Positions 26,510 to 34,858 of a DNA stretch of 48,983 nt are shown here, piece by piece. The stretch lies in the NCBI GenBank assembly GCA_031538895.1, contig JAVKLU010000068.1:1-48983 (forward strand), read 5' to 3'. How positions within the stretch are numbered: position 1 is the first letter of the stretch; each line of letters opens with the position of its first letter. Source of the stretch: JAVKLU01 sp031538895 (GTDB taxonomy: Bacteria > Pseudomonadota > Gammaproteobacteria > Burkholderiales > Burkholderiaceae). Under the pieces are notes generated by a model. That model made no database searches. It was not told the origin of the DNA and saw only the letters and a program-made list of their open reading frames with translations. The translations under genes and the position numbers were made by a program.

Positions 26510-27708
26510 TCGTGTTCTCCTAATTGGACGGTTAAGATTTGACCTGAAACACAGGACAGAATCGTGCTGATAATTTTTTGATGTGCGTCAACTTGCGCCA
26601 ATCGACGTGCCGCAATGGCGTATTGGCAGCAGCGTTCACGCGTTAATTGCGATAACAAATCGCTCAAACGAGCGCTGTTCAATTCGTTTTGTGGCAAATG
26701 CACCGCCGCACCATGCGCCGCTAACCAACGCGCATTGCCGACTTGATGCGCAGTGGTTGCGGCAACAAATGGAATACACACTGCGGCGACACCGACGGCG
26801 CACAATTCGCTGACCGTCATCGCGCCACTGCGGCAAAACACGACATCGGCTTCGCTATAAGCGCGCGCCATGTCGTCGATGAAGGTCACGACTTTGGCTG
26901 TGATATTGAGCGCACTGTATTGAGCGATTAACTCGATCGCGGCATTGTTTGCTGAACCACATTGGTGAATGATTTCTAAAACACAGTCAGGATGGGTTTC
27001 TTGCCACAGGGCAAAAGCAGTGGGTAAAGTGTGATTAAAAACCTGTGCGCCCAAACTGCCGCCCACCACCAAAATGCGCAAATTGTTTTCAGTCCGTGCG
27101 GTGTAACGCTGTTCTGGCGCGGTGATTGCGCGCAGGTTGGCACGAATGGCGTTGCCTAACACATGATGTGTTGTCGAGTGATCGCCCAAACCAAACAAAA
27201 TTCGGTCAGCATATTTTTGTAAAACACGGTTGGACAGCAAACGCTCAAGGTCAGCGTTGAACAAGATCAGCGGGCATTTGGTCAACCAACGGCGCAAGGC
27301 GCAGGCAAAACCAACCGGAACAGTAATGTAGCCACCCATGCACAAAACCGCATCGGGTTTGACCTGACGCAAAATGAGTAGTGCTCCAATCATGCTAATC
27401 ATCAATTGCCCAGCACCACGAATTTTGTGCAGTAAACCTTTACCGCGTAGACCATTGAACGCGACGCGATGCAAGGTAATTCCTTGCGCGGGGACTAAAC
27501 GGTTTTCCATTCCGCTTTTTGTGCCTAACCAGGCGACTGTGCCGCCTTGCGCGCGCCATTCTTGCGCCACAGTCAGTCCTGGAAAAATATGTCCACCGGT
27601 TCCGGCCGCAACCACCAATAAGGTTTTATTAGCGCAGTATTGCGTTATCTCTGAAACGCTCATGTTTGTAGATGCCGTGTTTGCAGATGTCGTGTTTGAA
27701 AATGTCAT
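26506..27708 (-). CDS. murG: UDP-N-acetylglucosamine transferase MurG
   Basis: Membrane-associated glycosyltransferase converting lipid I to lipid II at the inner leaflet. The GT-B enzyme is recognised by AAGTGGHIFPGLTVA, VVGGSLGAQVFN and FCRSGAMTVSELCAVG. At 400 residues it is longer than usual (about 355). The excess is an N-terminal S/N/T-rich extension encoded by a 15-bp repeat, and an internal start (MSVSEITQ, 27663) could be used. The first ATG overlaps the ftsW stop by four bases, which supports the upstream start. Confidence 0.95.
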   Translation of the reverse strand: MTFSNTTSANTASTNMSVSEITQYCANKTLLVVAAGTGGHIFPGLTVAQEWRAQGGTVAWLGTKSGMENRLVPAQGITLHRVAFNGLRGKGLLHKIRGAGQLMISMIGALLILRQVKPDAVLCMGGYITVPVGFACALRRWLTKCPLILFNADLERLLSNRVLQKYADRILFGLGDHSTTHHVLGNAIRANLRAITAPEQRYTARTENNLRILVVGGSLGAQVFNHTLPTAFALWQETHPDCVLEIIHQCGSANNAAIELIAQYSALNITAKVVTFIDDMARAYSEADVVFCRSGAMTVSELCAVGVAAVCIPFVAATTAHQVGNARWLAAHGAAVHLPQNELNSARLSDLLSQLTRERCCQYAIAARRLAQVDAHQKIISTILSCVSGQILTVQLGEHE

Positions 27709-27712
27709 GTAC
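27668..27712 (-). repeat. 15-bp tandem repeat at the murG 5' end
   Basis: Plus-strand units GTAGATGCCGTGTTT (27668), GCAGATGTCGTGTTT (27683) and a degenerate third, GAAAATGTCATG. They encode the NTTSANTASTN stretch at the start of MurG, upstream of the conserved glycosyltransferase fold. Confidence 0.75.
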
Positions 27713-28970
27713 GACCTCGTTTCATTTTTTCACGGACTTCAAAATCAATGCGTAATAACAGTGCGATGGTTAATAAGTTAATGATCAGGGACGAACCGCC
27801 ATAACTCATAAAAGGCAAAGTCAATCCCTTAGTCGGCAGGGCACCACTGGCAGCGCCAACGTTGACGCACACTTGTACGCCAAACCAAATCGCGATGCCC
27901 TTGGCAAGCAAACTGCTAAAAAATTGCTGCATGATTTCGGCTTGATAACCAATTTGATAGGCGCGACGAATCAACCACACAAACAACATCATGATCACGA
28001 AAACACCGATCAAGCCAAGCTCCTCAGCGATGACCGAGATTAAAAAATCAGTATGTGCTTCAGGCAAGTAATGCAGTTTTTCCACGCTATTACCTAAACC
28101 CACGCCGGTGATTTCGCCGCGCCCAAACGCAATCAGTGAATGGGTTAATTGATAACCTTTGCCCAGCGCATATTCATCGCCCCAGGGATTTAAAAAAGCA
28201 AACATCCGTTCGCGACGCCATGGTGAGAACGCAATAATGCTGCTGAAAATCGCTACCAAAATTGCGCTAATTCCGCCAAACCAGATTGCGTTGACACCAC
28301 CGATAAACAGTATGCCCATTGATATCGAAACGATGACTAACAAAGCACCTAAGTCGGGTTGCAACATCAGGAGCGCGCCAACGCAAGCGACCGCAACAGC
28401 CATTGGTAAAAACCCTTTGGTCAAACGTTTCATCACGCTTTGTTTGCGCACCACAAAATCGGCGGCGTATAACAAGACGCAAAACTTCATGACCTCTGAA
28501 GGTTGAAACGAAAATACTTTTACGTTAATCCAGCGATGTGCGCCGTTAATTTTGTGACTGACGCCAGGGATCAATACCAAAACCAATAAGCCCAGTGCGA
28601 AGATAAACAAAATTCCCGCATACTGTTGCCAAATTTGTATCGGTATGCGGAATATCAAAACTGCAAAGATGACGCCCAAAATGAGAAAGATAAATTGCCG
28701 GATCAAAAAATAACTTTCATTACCCAAATATCGGGCGTTTTCGGAAGCAATGGCAATCGATGCTGAATACACCATGACACAGCCTAAGCATGACAGTAGG
28801 GCGATACACCACACCAGATACCAATCAATACTCATCATGCGCGAGGGTGCCAAGGGCTGCCACGAACGCATGATTTGCGTGAAGCCTTGTTGGCGCGCAT
28901 GAGAAAAGTATTGCGTCAATGGTTTACTGACCCAGCGCGCTGAACGTGAAATCAAGCCGATAGCGTTCAT
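27705..28970 (-). CDS. ftsW: septal peptidoglycan polymerase FtsW
   Basis: SEDS-family glycosyltransferase polymerising lipid II at the septum together with FtsI. The 421-residue protein has about ten membrane segments. Family blocks include GAHRWINVKVFSFQPSEVMK, GKGYQLTHSLIAFGRGEITG, LPEAHTDFLISVIAEELG and LPTKGLTLPFMSYGGSSL. A hydrophilic N-terminal stretch of about 45 residues precedes the first helix. Four-base overlaps at both ends (murD and murG). Confidence 0.97.
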   Translation of the reverse strand: MNAIGLISRSARWVSKPLTQYFSHARQQGFTQIMRSWQPLAPSRMMSIDWYLVWCIALLSCLGCVMVYSASIAIASENARYLGNESYFLIRQFIFLILGVIFAVLIFRIPIQIWQQYAGILFIFALGLLVLVLIPGVSHKINGAHRWINVKVFSFQPSEVMKFCVLLYAADFVVRKQSVMKRLTKGFLPMAVAVACVGALLMLQPDLGALLVIVSISMGILFIGGVNAIWFGGISAILVAIFSSIIAFSPWRRERMFAFLNPWGDEYALGKGYQLTHSLIAFGRGEITGVGLGNSVEKLHYLPEAHTDFLISVIAEELGLIGVFVIMMLFVWLIRRAYQIGYQAEIMQQFFSSLLAKGIAIWFGVQVCVNVGAASGALPTKGLTLPFMSYGGSSLIINLLTIALLLRIDFEVREKMKRGRT

Positions 28971-30505
28971 GCGCGCGCTCCTTTGGCGTGATGTGCCAAG
29001 CGTGATACGACCTGGACAAATACCTCGCCGCGATGTTTGTAATCGCGAAATTGATCAAAACTCGCGCAGGCGGGCGATAACAAAATTTGATCGCCAGATT
29101 TTGCTCGTGCGCTTAAATCATGTACCGCTTGTTCGAGAGTTTGTGAATCAAAAATGGGCACTGCAAAACTTGGCACTGCATTAGTGGGCATTGCCTTAGC
29201 GGGCATTGCCTTATTAGGCACTACATTAGTCAGCGCATGCTTGATTTCAACAGCCGCCTTGCCAATTAAGGCAATTCCACCAACGGCCAAATGCGCGCTT
29301 GCGCACAGGGGTGAAAAATCTTGTCCTTTACCTTCACCACCCAAAATTAACCACTGTTGCGCGTGCCGTGCATTGACCACTTGCGCCGCCGATTGCAAGG
29401 CGGCAAGCGTTGCGCCGACATTAGTGCCTTTGCTGTCGTCAATATATTCAACGCCCCTAATCGATTGCACTAATTGGCAACGATGCGCTTCGCCGCGATA
29501 ACTTTGTAAACCGGCGACACAATTTTGTGGCCGGACGCCGATTGCATCGCACAGCGCCAACGCGGTGAGGGCATTTAAATAATTGTGACGGCCACGCAAT
29601 AACAAGGCGTCGCAATCAATCACGACGGTGGTGCCGTGTTGTAAGCAAGAGCGTCCATTTTCTTGCACCAGTCTCCATTGCTTGAGTTCCGATTCTGCGG
29701 CGTGTTTTTGGATTGATGAAGTGGTGGAATCAGGTTCAGCGTCACCGATCAACACGATATTTTTGGTGTCGATTTTTTCAACATAAGGAGCCAAATCGCC
29801 TTGTAAGCGCGGCGTGGGGATGATGGCCACAGTGCTTTGATTGAGCAGGCTTAACTTGTCGCTGACATATTCATCCAAACTGGCGTGCCAATCCAAATGA
29901 TCTTGTGAGATATTTAATACGCTTGCGGCGTCACATCTTAAAGAATTGGGGTAGTGCAATTGAAAACTGGACAATTCCAAGACCCAAGCTTGCGGCCATT
30001 GTGCTTGCGGCTGCGCCACCATCTCTAGCAAAGCGTCTAACAAAGACGGCGATACATTCCCCGCCGCTTGCGCACGCACGCCAGCGCTATTTAACAAATT
30101 TGCGGTTAATAAGGTCGTCGTGGTTTTGCCATTGGTTCCGGTGATCGCCAGGACTTTGGGACGATAGTGGTGACGCGTTTGTAGTTCCGCCAGTGCTTGA
30201 GCAAAAAGCTCTAACTCGCCGCACACCTTGATACGGTGCGCATGTGCGTAGTCCATGATGGTATTTAAACGCGCTGGACTTAAACCTGGACTGACCACGA
30301 TGCGTGTCGCGCCGGTTAAAAATGATTCCGGTTGTGAAAAATTAACGCCTGTTTTGCAGTGTGTTGCGATCTTGGCGGGCAAGCGAAAATCTGCTTCATT
30401 CATAGCTCGATCATCCACGCCGATGAATCGATCACCCGTGTGCACAAACCACTGTGCACAGGCGCGACCTGATTCACCTAAACCGAGAATGACATTTAAT
30501 GACAT
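28967..30505 (-). CDS. murD: UDP-N-acetylmuramoyl-L-alanine--D-glutamate ligase MurD
   Basis: Adds D-glutamate to UDP-MurNAc-L-Ala. Key blocks are VILGLGESGRACAQWF at the start, the ATP loop ITGTNGKTTTT, LELSSFQLHY, and LLSPACASFDQFRDYKHRGEVF near the end. The ATG at 30505 (MSLNVILG) is chosen; an upstream start at 30565 would lie inside mraY. The 512-residue protein is longer than usual (about 440-500), partly through a pentapeptide-repeat insertion (residues about 426-450) in the C-terminal domain. Starts 2 bases after the mraY stop. Confidence 0.96.
   Translation of the reverse strand: MSLNVILGLGESGRACAQWFVHTGDRFIGVDDRAMNEADFRLPAKIATHCKTGVNFSQPESFLTGATRIVVSPGLSPARLNTIMDYAHAHRIKVCGELELFAQALAELQTRHHYRPKVLAITGTNGKTTTTLLTANLLNSAGVRAQAAGNVSPSLLDALLEMVAQPQAQWPQAWVLELSSFQLHYPNSLRCDAASVLNISQDHLDWHASLDEYVSDKLSLLNQSTVAIIPTPRLQGDLAPYVEKIDTKNIVLIGDAEPDSTTSSIQKHAAESELKQWRLVQENGRSCLQHGTTVVIDCDALLLRGRHNYLNALTALALCDAIGVRPQNCVAGLQSYRGEAHRCQLVQSIRGVEYIDDSKGTNVGATLAALQSAAQVVNARHAQQWLILGGEGKGQDFSPLCASAHLAVGGIALIGKAAVEIKHALTNVVPNKAMPAKAMPTNAVPSFAVPIFDSQTLEQAVHDLSARAKSGDQILLSPACASFDQFRDYKHRGEVFVQVVSRLAHHAKGARA
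29155..29229 (-). repeat. 15-bp tandem repeat, five units, within murD
   Basis: Plus-strand units begin at 29155, 29170, 29185, 29200 and 29215, with the core GGCA(C/T)T(G/A)C. On the coding strand they give NVVP, NKAMP, AKAMP, TNAVP, SFAVP, an insertion between the last helix-strand elements of the ligase C-terminal domain. All units are in frame. Confidence 0.85.
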
Positions 30506-30507
30506 GA

Positions 30508-31668
30508 TTAACGCAGCTTTAAAGTTGATAAACCGATCAAAATCAAAATAATAGTGATGATCCAAAAGCGCACCACGACTTGGGTTTCTGACCAGCCACG
30601 CTGTTCAAAATGATGGTGCAGAGGTGTCATTAAAAAAATTCTTCGCCCCACGCCATACCGTTTTTTGGTGTATTTGAAAAAGCTCACTTGCAGCATCACT
30701 GACAAGGCTTCAATCACAAAAACCCCACCCATTAAAAACAACACTAATTCTTGACGCACGATGATGGCCATGACCCCCAAAGCCGCACCCAAGGCCAGTG
30801 CCCCCACGTCACCCATGAAGACTTGTGCGGGGTAGGTGTTAAACCATAAAAATCCCAAGCCAGCGCCGGTTAAGGCCGCTGCGAACACCAACAATTCGCC
30901 CGCACCGACGATATTGGGGATGAATAAATATTTGGCGTAAATCGCATTGCCGGATAAGTAGGCAAAAAGTCCTAGGGCACCGGCAACCATCACCGTGGGC
31001 ATGATCGCCAGACCATCCAATCCATCGGTCAAGTTCACCGCATTGCTACTGCCGACGATTACGAAATAAGACAAGATGATGAAGCCCCAAGCGCCCAAGG
31101 GATAACTAATGGTTTTAAACAATGGAATCAGCAAATCGGCTTTGGGTGACAAATAAGATGAGAAGCCGCTGTTAACCCAGGCCCACAAGGCTTGACCAAC
31201 ATGAGGTTCGGCAATCGCGAATGCCAGATAAACCGCCGCGACTACACCCAATAAGGATTGCCACAAATATTTTTCGCGCGAGGCCATGCCTTTGGGATCG
31301 CGACGCACCACTTTTCGATAATCATCAACCCAGCCGATGACACCAAAACCTATCGTGATGAATAAGACTATCCATAAAAAACGATTGCTCCAATCACCCC
31401 ACACCAAGCAAGAGACGGCAATTCCCAACAAAATCAAAACACCTCCCATAGTGGGCGTGCCAATTTTGGCCAAATGGCTTTGTGGGCCGTCATTGCGAAT
31501 CACTTGCTCGACTTTCATCGCGGTTAAACGGCGAATCACCATGGGCCCAAAAATTAACACCAGGGCCAGCGAAGTCAAGGCGGCAAACACCGCGCGAAAA
31601 GTAATAAATTGAAACAAACGTAAAAAACCGTATTCATCGCGCAAATACTGCGCTAGCCACATCAACAT
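30508..31668 (-). CDS. mraY: phospho-N-acetylmuramoyl-pentapeptide transferase MraY
   Basis: Inner-membrane enzyme moving phospho-MurNAc-pentapeptide onto undecaprenyl phosphate to make lipid I. The 386-residue protein has about ten membrane helices. Motifs include KIGTPTMGGVLIL, GWVDDYRKV (catalytic Asp pair), NAVNLTDGLDGLAIMP, and RRIFLMTPLHHHFEQRGWSE near the C-terminus. The ATG at 31668 (MLMWLAQYLRDEYG) has AGGAG seven bases upstream and overlaps the murF stop. A start at 31710 would extend into murF without support. Confidence 0.97.
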   Translation of the reverse strand: MLMWLAQYLRDEYGFLRLFQFITFRAVFAALTSLALVLIFGPMVIRRLTAMKVEQVIRNDGPQSHLAKIGTPTMGGVLILLGIAVSCLVWGDWSNRFLWIVLFITIGFGVIGWVDDYRKVVRRDPKGMASREKYLWQSLLGVVAAVYLAFAIAEPHVGQALWAWVNSGFSSYLSPKADLLIPLFKTISYPLGAWGFIILSYFVIVGSSNAVNLTDGLDGLAIMPTVMVAGALGLFAYLSGNAIYAKYLFIPNIVGAGELLVFAAALTGAGLGFLWFNTYPAQVFMGDVGALALGAALGVMAIIVRQELVLFLMGGVFVIEALSVMLQVSFFKYTKKRYGVGRRIFLMTPLHHHFEQRGWSETQVVVRFWIITIILILIGLSTLKLR

Positions 31669-33230
31669 ATTGCGCTCCTTTTTAATGGCATCATTGCCTT
31701 TTGTGTACACATTTCATCTTGGGTGTTGAGTGGACTCAGCGCCGTGATGACTCGTTCCATCTGCATTGACCGTGAACCTTTAATTAAAAGACTGCCCTTG
31801 TTTTGTGACAGGCTATGGATTAACGCCTCGATCAATTGTTCAATCTGGTCAAAGTGTTGCGCGTGTGCAAAAGCACTAGCGGCACTGACACTTAATGACC
31901 CCAAAGTAAAGAGTTGCGTAATACCTTGCGCCTGTGCATATGCGCCGACTTCATGATGAAAGGCCGCGCCTTGATGACCGACTTCGCCCATATCTCCTAA
32001 CACCAGAATTTTGCTGTGATCAGCTTGTGCGAGTACGTCAATGGCAGCACGAACCGAATCGGGATTGGCGTTGTAACTGTCATCGATGACATGCCAATTT
32101 TGTTGTTTTATCGTCCAATCGTGGCGCGTCATGCGGCCTTTGACTGGCGCAAAATCAACTAAAGATTGAATGGCGTGGATCAAGCATTCATCTGCTGAAT
32201 CTGTTGTCGATACTGGCGCGCCTTGAGTGTCAGCACGGTATTGTGCCAATGCGTACACTGAGGTGATTGCCGCCAAGGCGTTACTGAGCGCGTGTCGTCC
32301 CGCCATATTTAAAAATAGGGGGGCGATATAACGATCCGCGTCATAAATATCGGCGCGAATGTCACGCGCGCTCATTTGAATATTGCGCGCGTTTAGGTAA
32401 TTTGAGTCCTTGAGGTAGTTTTCTGCATGTTGAGTAACAGCGCTATCGTGATGAATGCCAAAACGCAGCAAATGCGCACCGTGATTGAGCTCACGCCAAA
32501 TCGGTAAAAACTCGTCTTGTGTCGGCACAATCGCATACGCTTTGTGATTCAAAGCAGATAGGACTTGACCATTTTCGCGCGCAGTGTTTTCCACACTTTC
32601 CATAAATTCTTGATGTTCGCGTTGCGCGTTATTGATCAAGGCAATGGCGGGTTTGACCCATTGCGCCAATTGTGCAATTTCACCAATGTGATTCATGCCC
32701 AATTCCAAAACCGCAACTTGATGTGCACTGTTCAGACGCAATAAGGACAAAGGTACGCCGATGTGATTGTTGAAATTGCCTGGACTGACCAATACGTGAT
32801 CGGCGCCGTATTGCTTTTGCAAAATCAGAGCGATCATTTCTTTGACCGTGGTTTTGCCATTGCTCCCCGTTACTGCGATGACTGGGATGTCAAATTGATC
32901 GCGCCACCACGCCGCCAAGGTTTGCAATGCGATTAAAGTGTCCGCCACCACAATGGTGGGCACCTCAGATGTGGACATGTCAGATGATGCTGTCGGAAGG
33001 CGCGACACAATTAACAGTGATGGATTGTGTTGCAGCACGGTATCAAGGTAATCGTGGCCGTCAAAACGCTCACCTTTGAGTGCGCAATAAATTTGTTGAG
33101 GCGCAAAATGACGACTGTCGCTTGATACACCGTTCCAGCTTATCGTGCGCTGTGTTGTTGGCAATAACTCGCCTTTGAGTCGTAGGCTCAATTCCGCTAA
33201 GATGATTGTGGGGTGCTTAAAGGTGCTCAT
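31662..33230 (-). CDS. murF: UDP-MurNAc-tripeptide--D-alanyl-D-alanine ligase MurF
   Basis: Adds the D-Ala-D-Ala dipeptide, completing the pentapeptide. The 522-residue product shows the N-terminal substrate domain (SSDSRHFAPQQIYCALKGERFDGHDY), the ATP loop VTGSNGKTTVKEM, ELGMNHIGEI, and the C-terminal block VIDDSYNANPDSVRAAIDVL. It is somewhat longer than average (about 450), with extra low-complexity stretches such as SSDMSTSEV. Overlaps murE by four bases and mraY by seven. Confidence 0.96.
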   Translation of the reverse strand: MSTFKHPTIILAELSLRLKGELLPTTQRTISWNGVSSDSRHFAPQQIYCALKGERFDGHDYLDTVLQHNPSLLIVSRLPTASSDMSTSEVPTIVVADTLIALQTLAAWWRDQFDIPVIAVTGSNGKTTVKEMIALILQKQYGADHVLVSPGNFNNHIGVPLSLLRLNSAHQVAVLELGMNHIGEIAQLAQWVKPAIALINNAQREHQEFMESVENTARENGQVLSALNHKAYAIVPTQDEFLPIWRELNHGAHLLRFGIHHDSAVTQHAENYLKDSNYLNARNIQMSARDIRADIYDADRYIAPLFLNMAGRHALSNALAAITSVYALAQYRADTQGAPVSTTDSADECLIHAIQSLVDFAPVKGRMTRHDWTIKQQNWHVIDDSYNANPDSVRAAIDVLAQADHSKILVLGDMGEVGHQGAAFHHEVGAYAQAQGITQLFTLGSLSVSAASAFAHAQHFDQIEQLIEALIHSLSQNKGSLLIKGSRSMQMERVITALSPLNTQDEMCTQKAMMPLKRSAIC

Positions 33231-34858
33231 GAAATCACTCCCACAGCGTTGGGATTACTCAAAAACTGCTGGGAAAAAGCACGGCTTTTCAAAGCCAGTT
33301 GAGCGTGAATCATGTCCTCAAAAGGTTTTTTGATGCCGCGAATTTCTTGCGTGCGTTCGTGACCTTTGCCGGCGATTAACACCACATCTTGTTCGGCGCA
33401 TAAATTGATGGTGTGCTTAATGGCTTGTGCGCGCTCGACATAAACGTGTGCGATCCGATCGGCTAAACCACTTTGAATTTGGCTGATGATGTGGGCGGGT
33501 TCTTCGTCGCGAGGATTATCCGAAGTCAAAACGATTTCATCAGCCAGGCGCGAGACTTGTCCCATCAATGGACGTTTGAGCGGATCGCGATTACCGCCGC
33601 ATCCAAACACACACCACAATTTTCCTTTGCGCTCAGTCGCAATGGGACGCAAAGTAGTTAAAACTTTTTCCAGAGCATCAGGAGTGTGCGCAAAATCGAC
33701 CAAGACTAAGGGGGCGTGCGCGGCGATTTGCATACGGCCAGGTACGGCGCCGACGTCTTTAATCACTTCTAGTATTTTGCCCCACTTGACCTTCGCGTCA
33801 AACAAAGCGGCGATCACTGCCAGCATATTGCTGACATTAAAGCTGCCCAAAATCGGTAAGTGGACTTGGTTTTTAAAATCTTCACCAAAGTGACGTGCCG
33901 CGACATCGACGCGCGTACTAACGCCATCCTGTTGTTTGATGCGCGCCGCGACAACGCTGTGCTGCGGATATTGCGCGATGAATTGTTGTGAGATGTCGTG
34001 ATTTTGCGTATAGCCAATCACCTTGATGAAAGATGATTTTTTCTCAATGTGCGCCAGGATGCGCCAACCTGCGGGATCGTCTAAATTGACCACGGCAGTT
34101 TGTAAATTGGGTGTATCAAACAGGGTGCGCTTGGCGGCCTCGTAGGCCAACATGTTGCCGTGGTAATCCAAATGGTCTTGCGTCAAATTGGTAAAAATCG
34201 CAACATCAATATGCAAACCCGCCATGCGCTGTTCAACTAGACCAATTGACGAAGCTTCAATCGCCACTGTGGTGACGTGATCGCGTTTGGCTTGCGCCAG
34301 TGCACGAAACAAAGTCACGCTATCGGGCGTGGTATAGCCGGTTTCATATTCATCTTGTGCGGACGCAGGTGGGTTGATAGCTGCCTTGATACCTGCGTTG
34401 TTGTACTGGCGAATGCCCATCGTTCCAATCATCAGCGCGGCGCCACTGATTTGTGCAAAGGTTTGTGCGATCCAATGCGCGCAAGTGGTTTTGCCGTTAG
34501 TGCCGGTGACTGCAATCACACGCATGTCGCGATCAGGCTGGTCGTAATACAAGGGTGTCACCTTGACGAGCTCACTGGCTAAATCCTTAACCCTTAAATA
34601 AGGTGGCGCGTTCGGCGTGGAAAGTATTTTGGGTAAGACAAAATCATTGGCCTCACACACAATCGCCACCGCACCTGCGGCCACTGCGTGATCAATATAG
34701 GCGCGTCCGTCGTGGTGTTTCCCCGCCAAAGCGATAAAGACTTCGCCTGTTTTTAATTGACGCGAATCGGCACATAAAAACGCGCCTTTGGCATGCGTGC
34801 GCAACCAATCTAGGATCGTCGCAGTCTGCGTCGAGATGGTGAGGGGGCGCGTGATCAC
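33227..34858 (-). CDS. murE: UDP-MurNAc-L-Ala-D-Glu--meso-diaminopimelate ligase MurE
   Basis: Adds the third residue of the stem peptide. In the 543-residue protein the ATP loop is VTGTNGKTTCAHW, the carbamylated-lysine region is YHGNMLAYEAAKRTLF, and the amino-acid specificity motif is DNPR (TSDNPRDEEP), which marks meso-diaminopimelate rather than lysine as substrate, as expected for a Gram-negative. An extra segment (YNNAGIKAAINPPASAQDEY) lengthens the N-terminal half. Four-base overlaps with ftsI and murF. Confidence 0.97.
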   Translation of the reverse strand: MITRPLTISTQTATILDWLRTHAKGAFLCADSRQLKTGEVFIALAGKHHDGRAYIDHAVAAGAVAIVCEANDFVLPKILSTPNAPPYLRVKDLASELVKVTPLYYDQPDRDMRVIAVTGTNGKTTCAHWIAQTFAQISGAALMIGTMGIRQYNNAGIKAAINPPASAQDEYETGYTTPDSVTLFRALAQAKRDHVTTVAIEASSIGLVEQRMAGLHIDVAIFTNLTQDHLDYHGNMLAYEAAKRTLFDTPNLQTAVVNLDDPAGWRILAHIEKKSSFIKVIGYTQNHDISQQFIAQYPQHSVVAARIKQQDGVSTRVDVAARHFGEDFKNQVHLPILGSFNVSNMLAVIAALFDAKVKWGKILEVIKDVGAVPGRMQIAAHAPLVLVDFAHTPDALEKVLTTLRPIATERKGKLWCVFGCGGNRDPLKRPLMGQVSRLADEIVLTSDNPRDEEPAHIISQIQSGLADRIAHVYVERAQAIKHTINLCAEQDVVLIAGKGHERTQEIRGIKKPFEDMIHAQLALKSRAFSQQFLSNPNAVGVIS

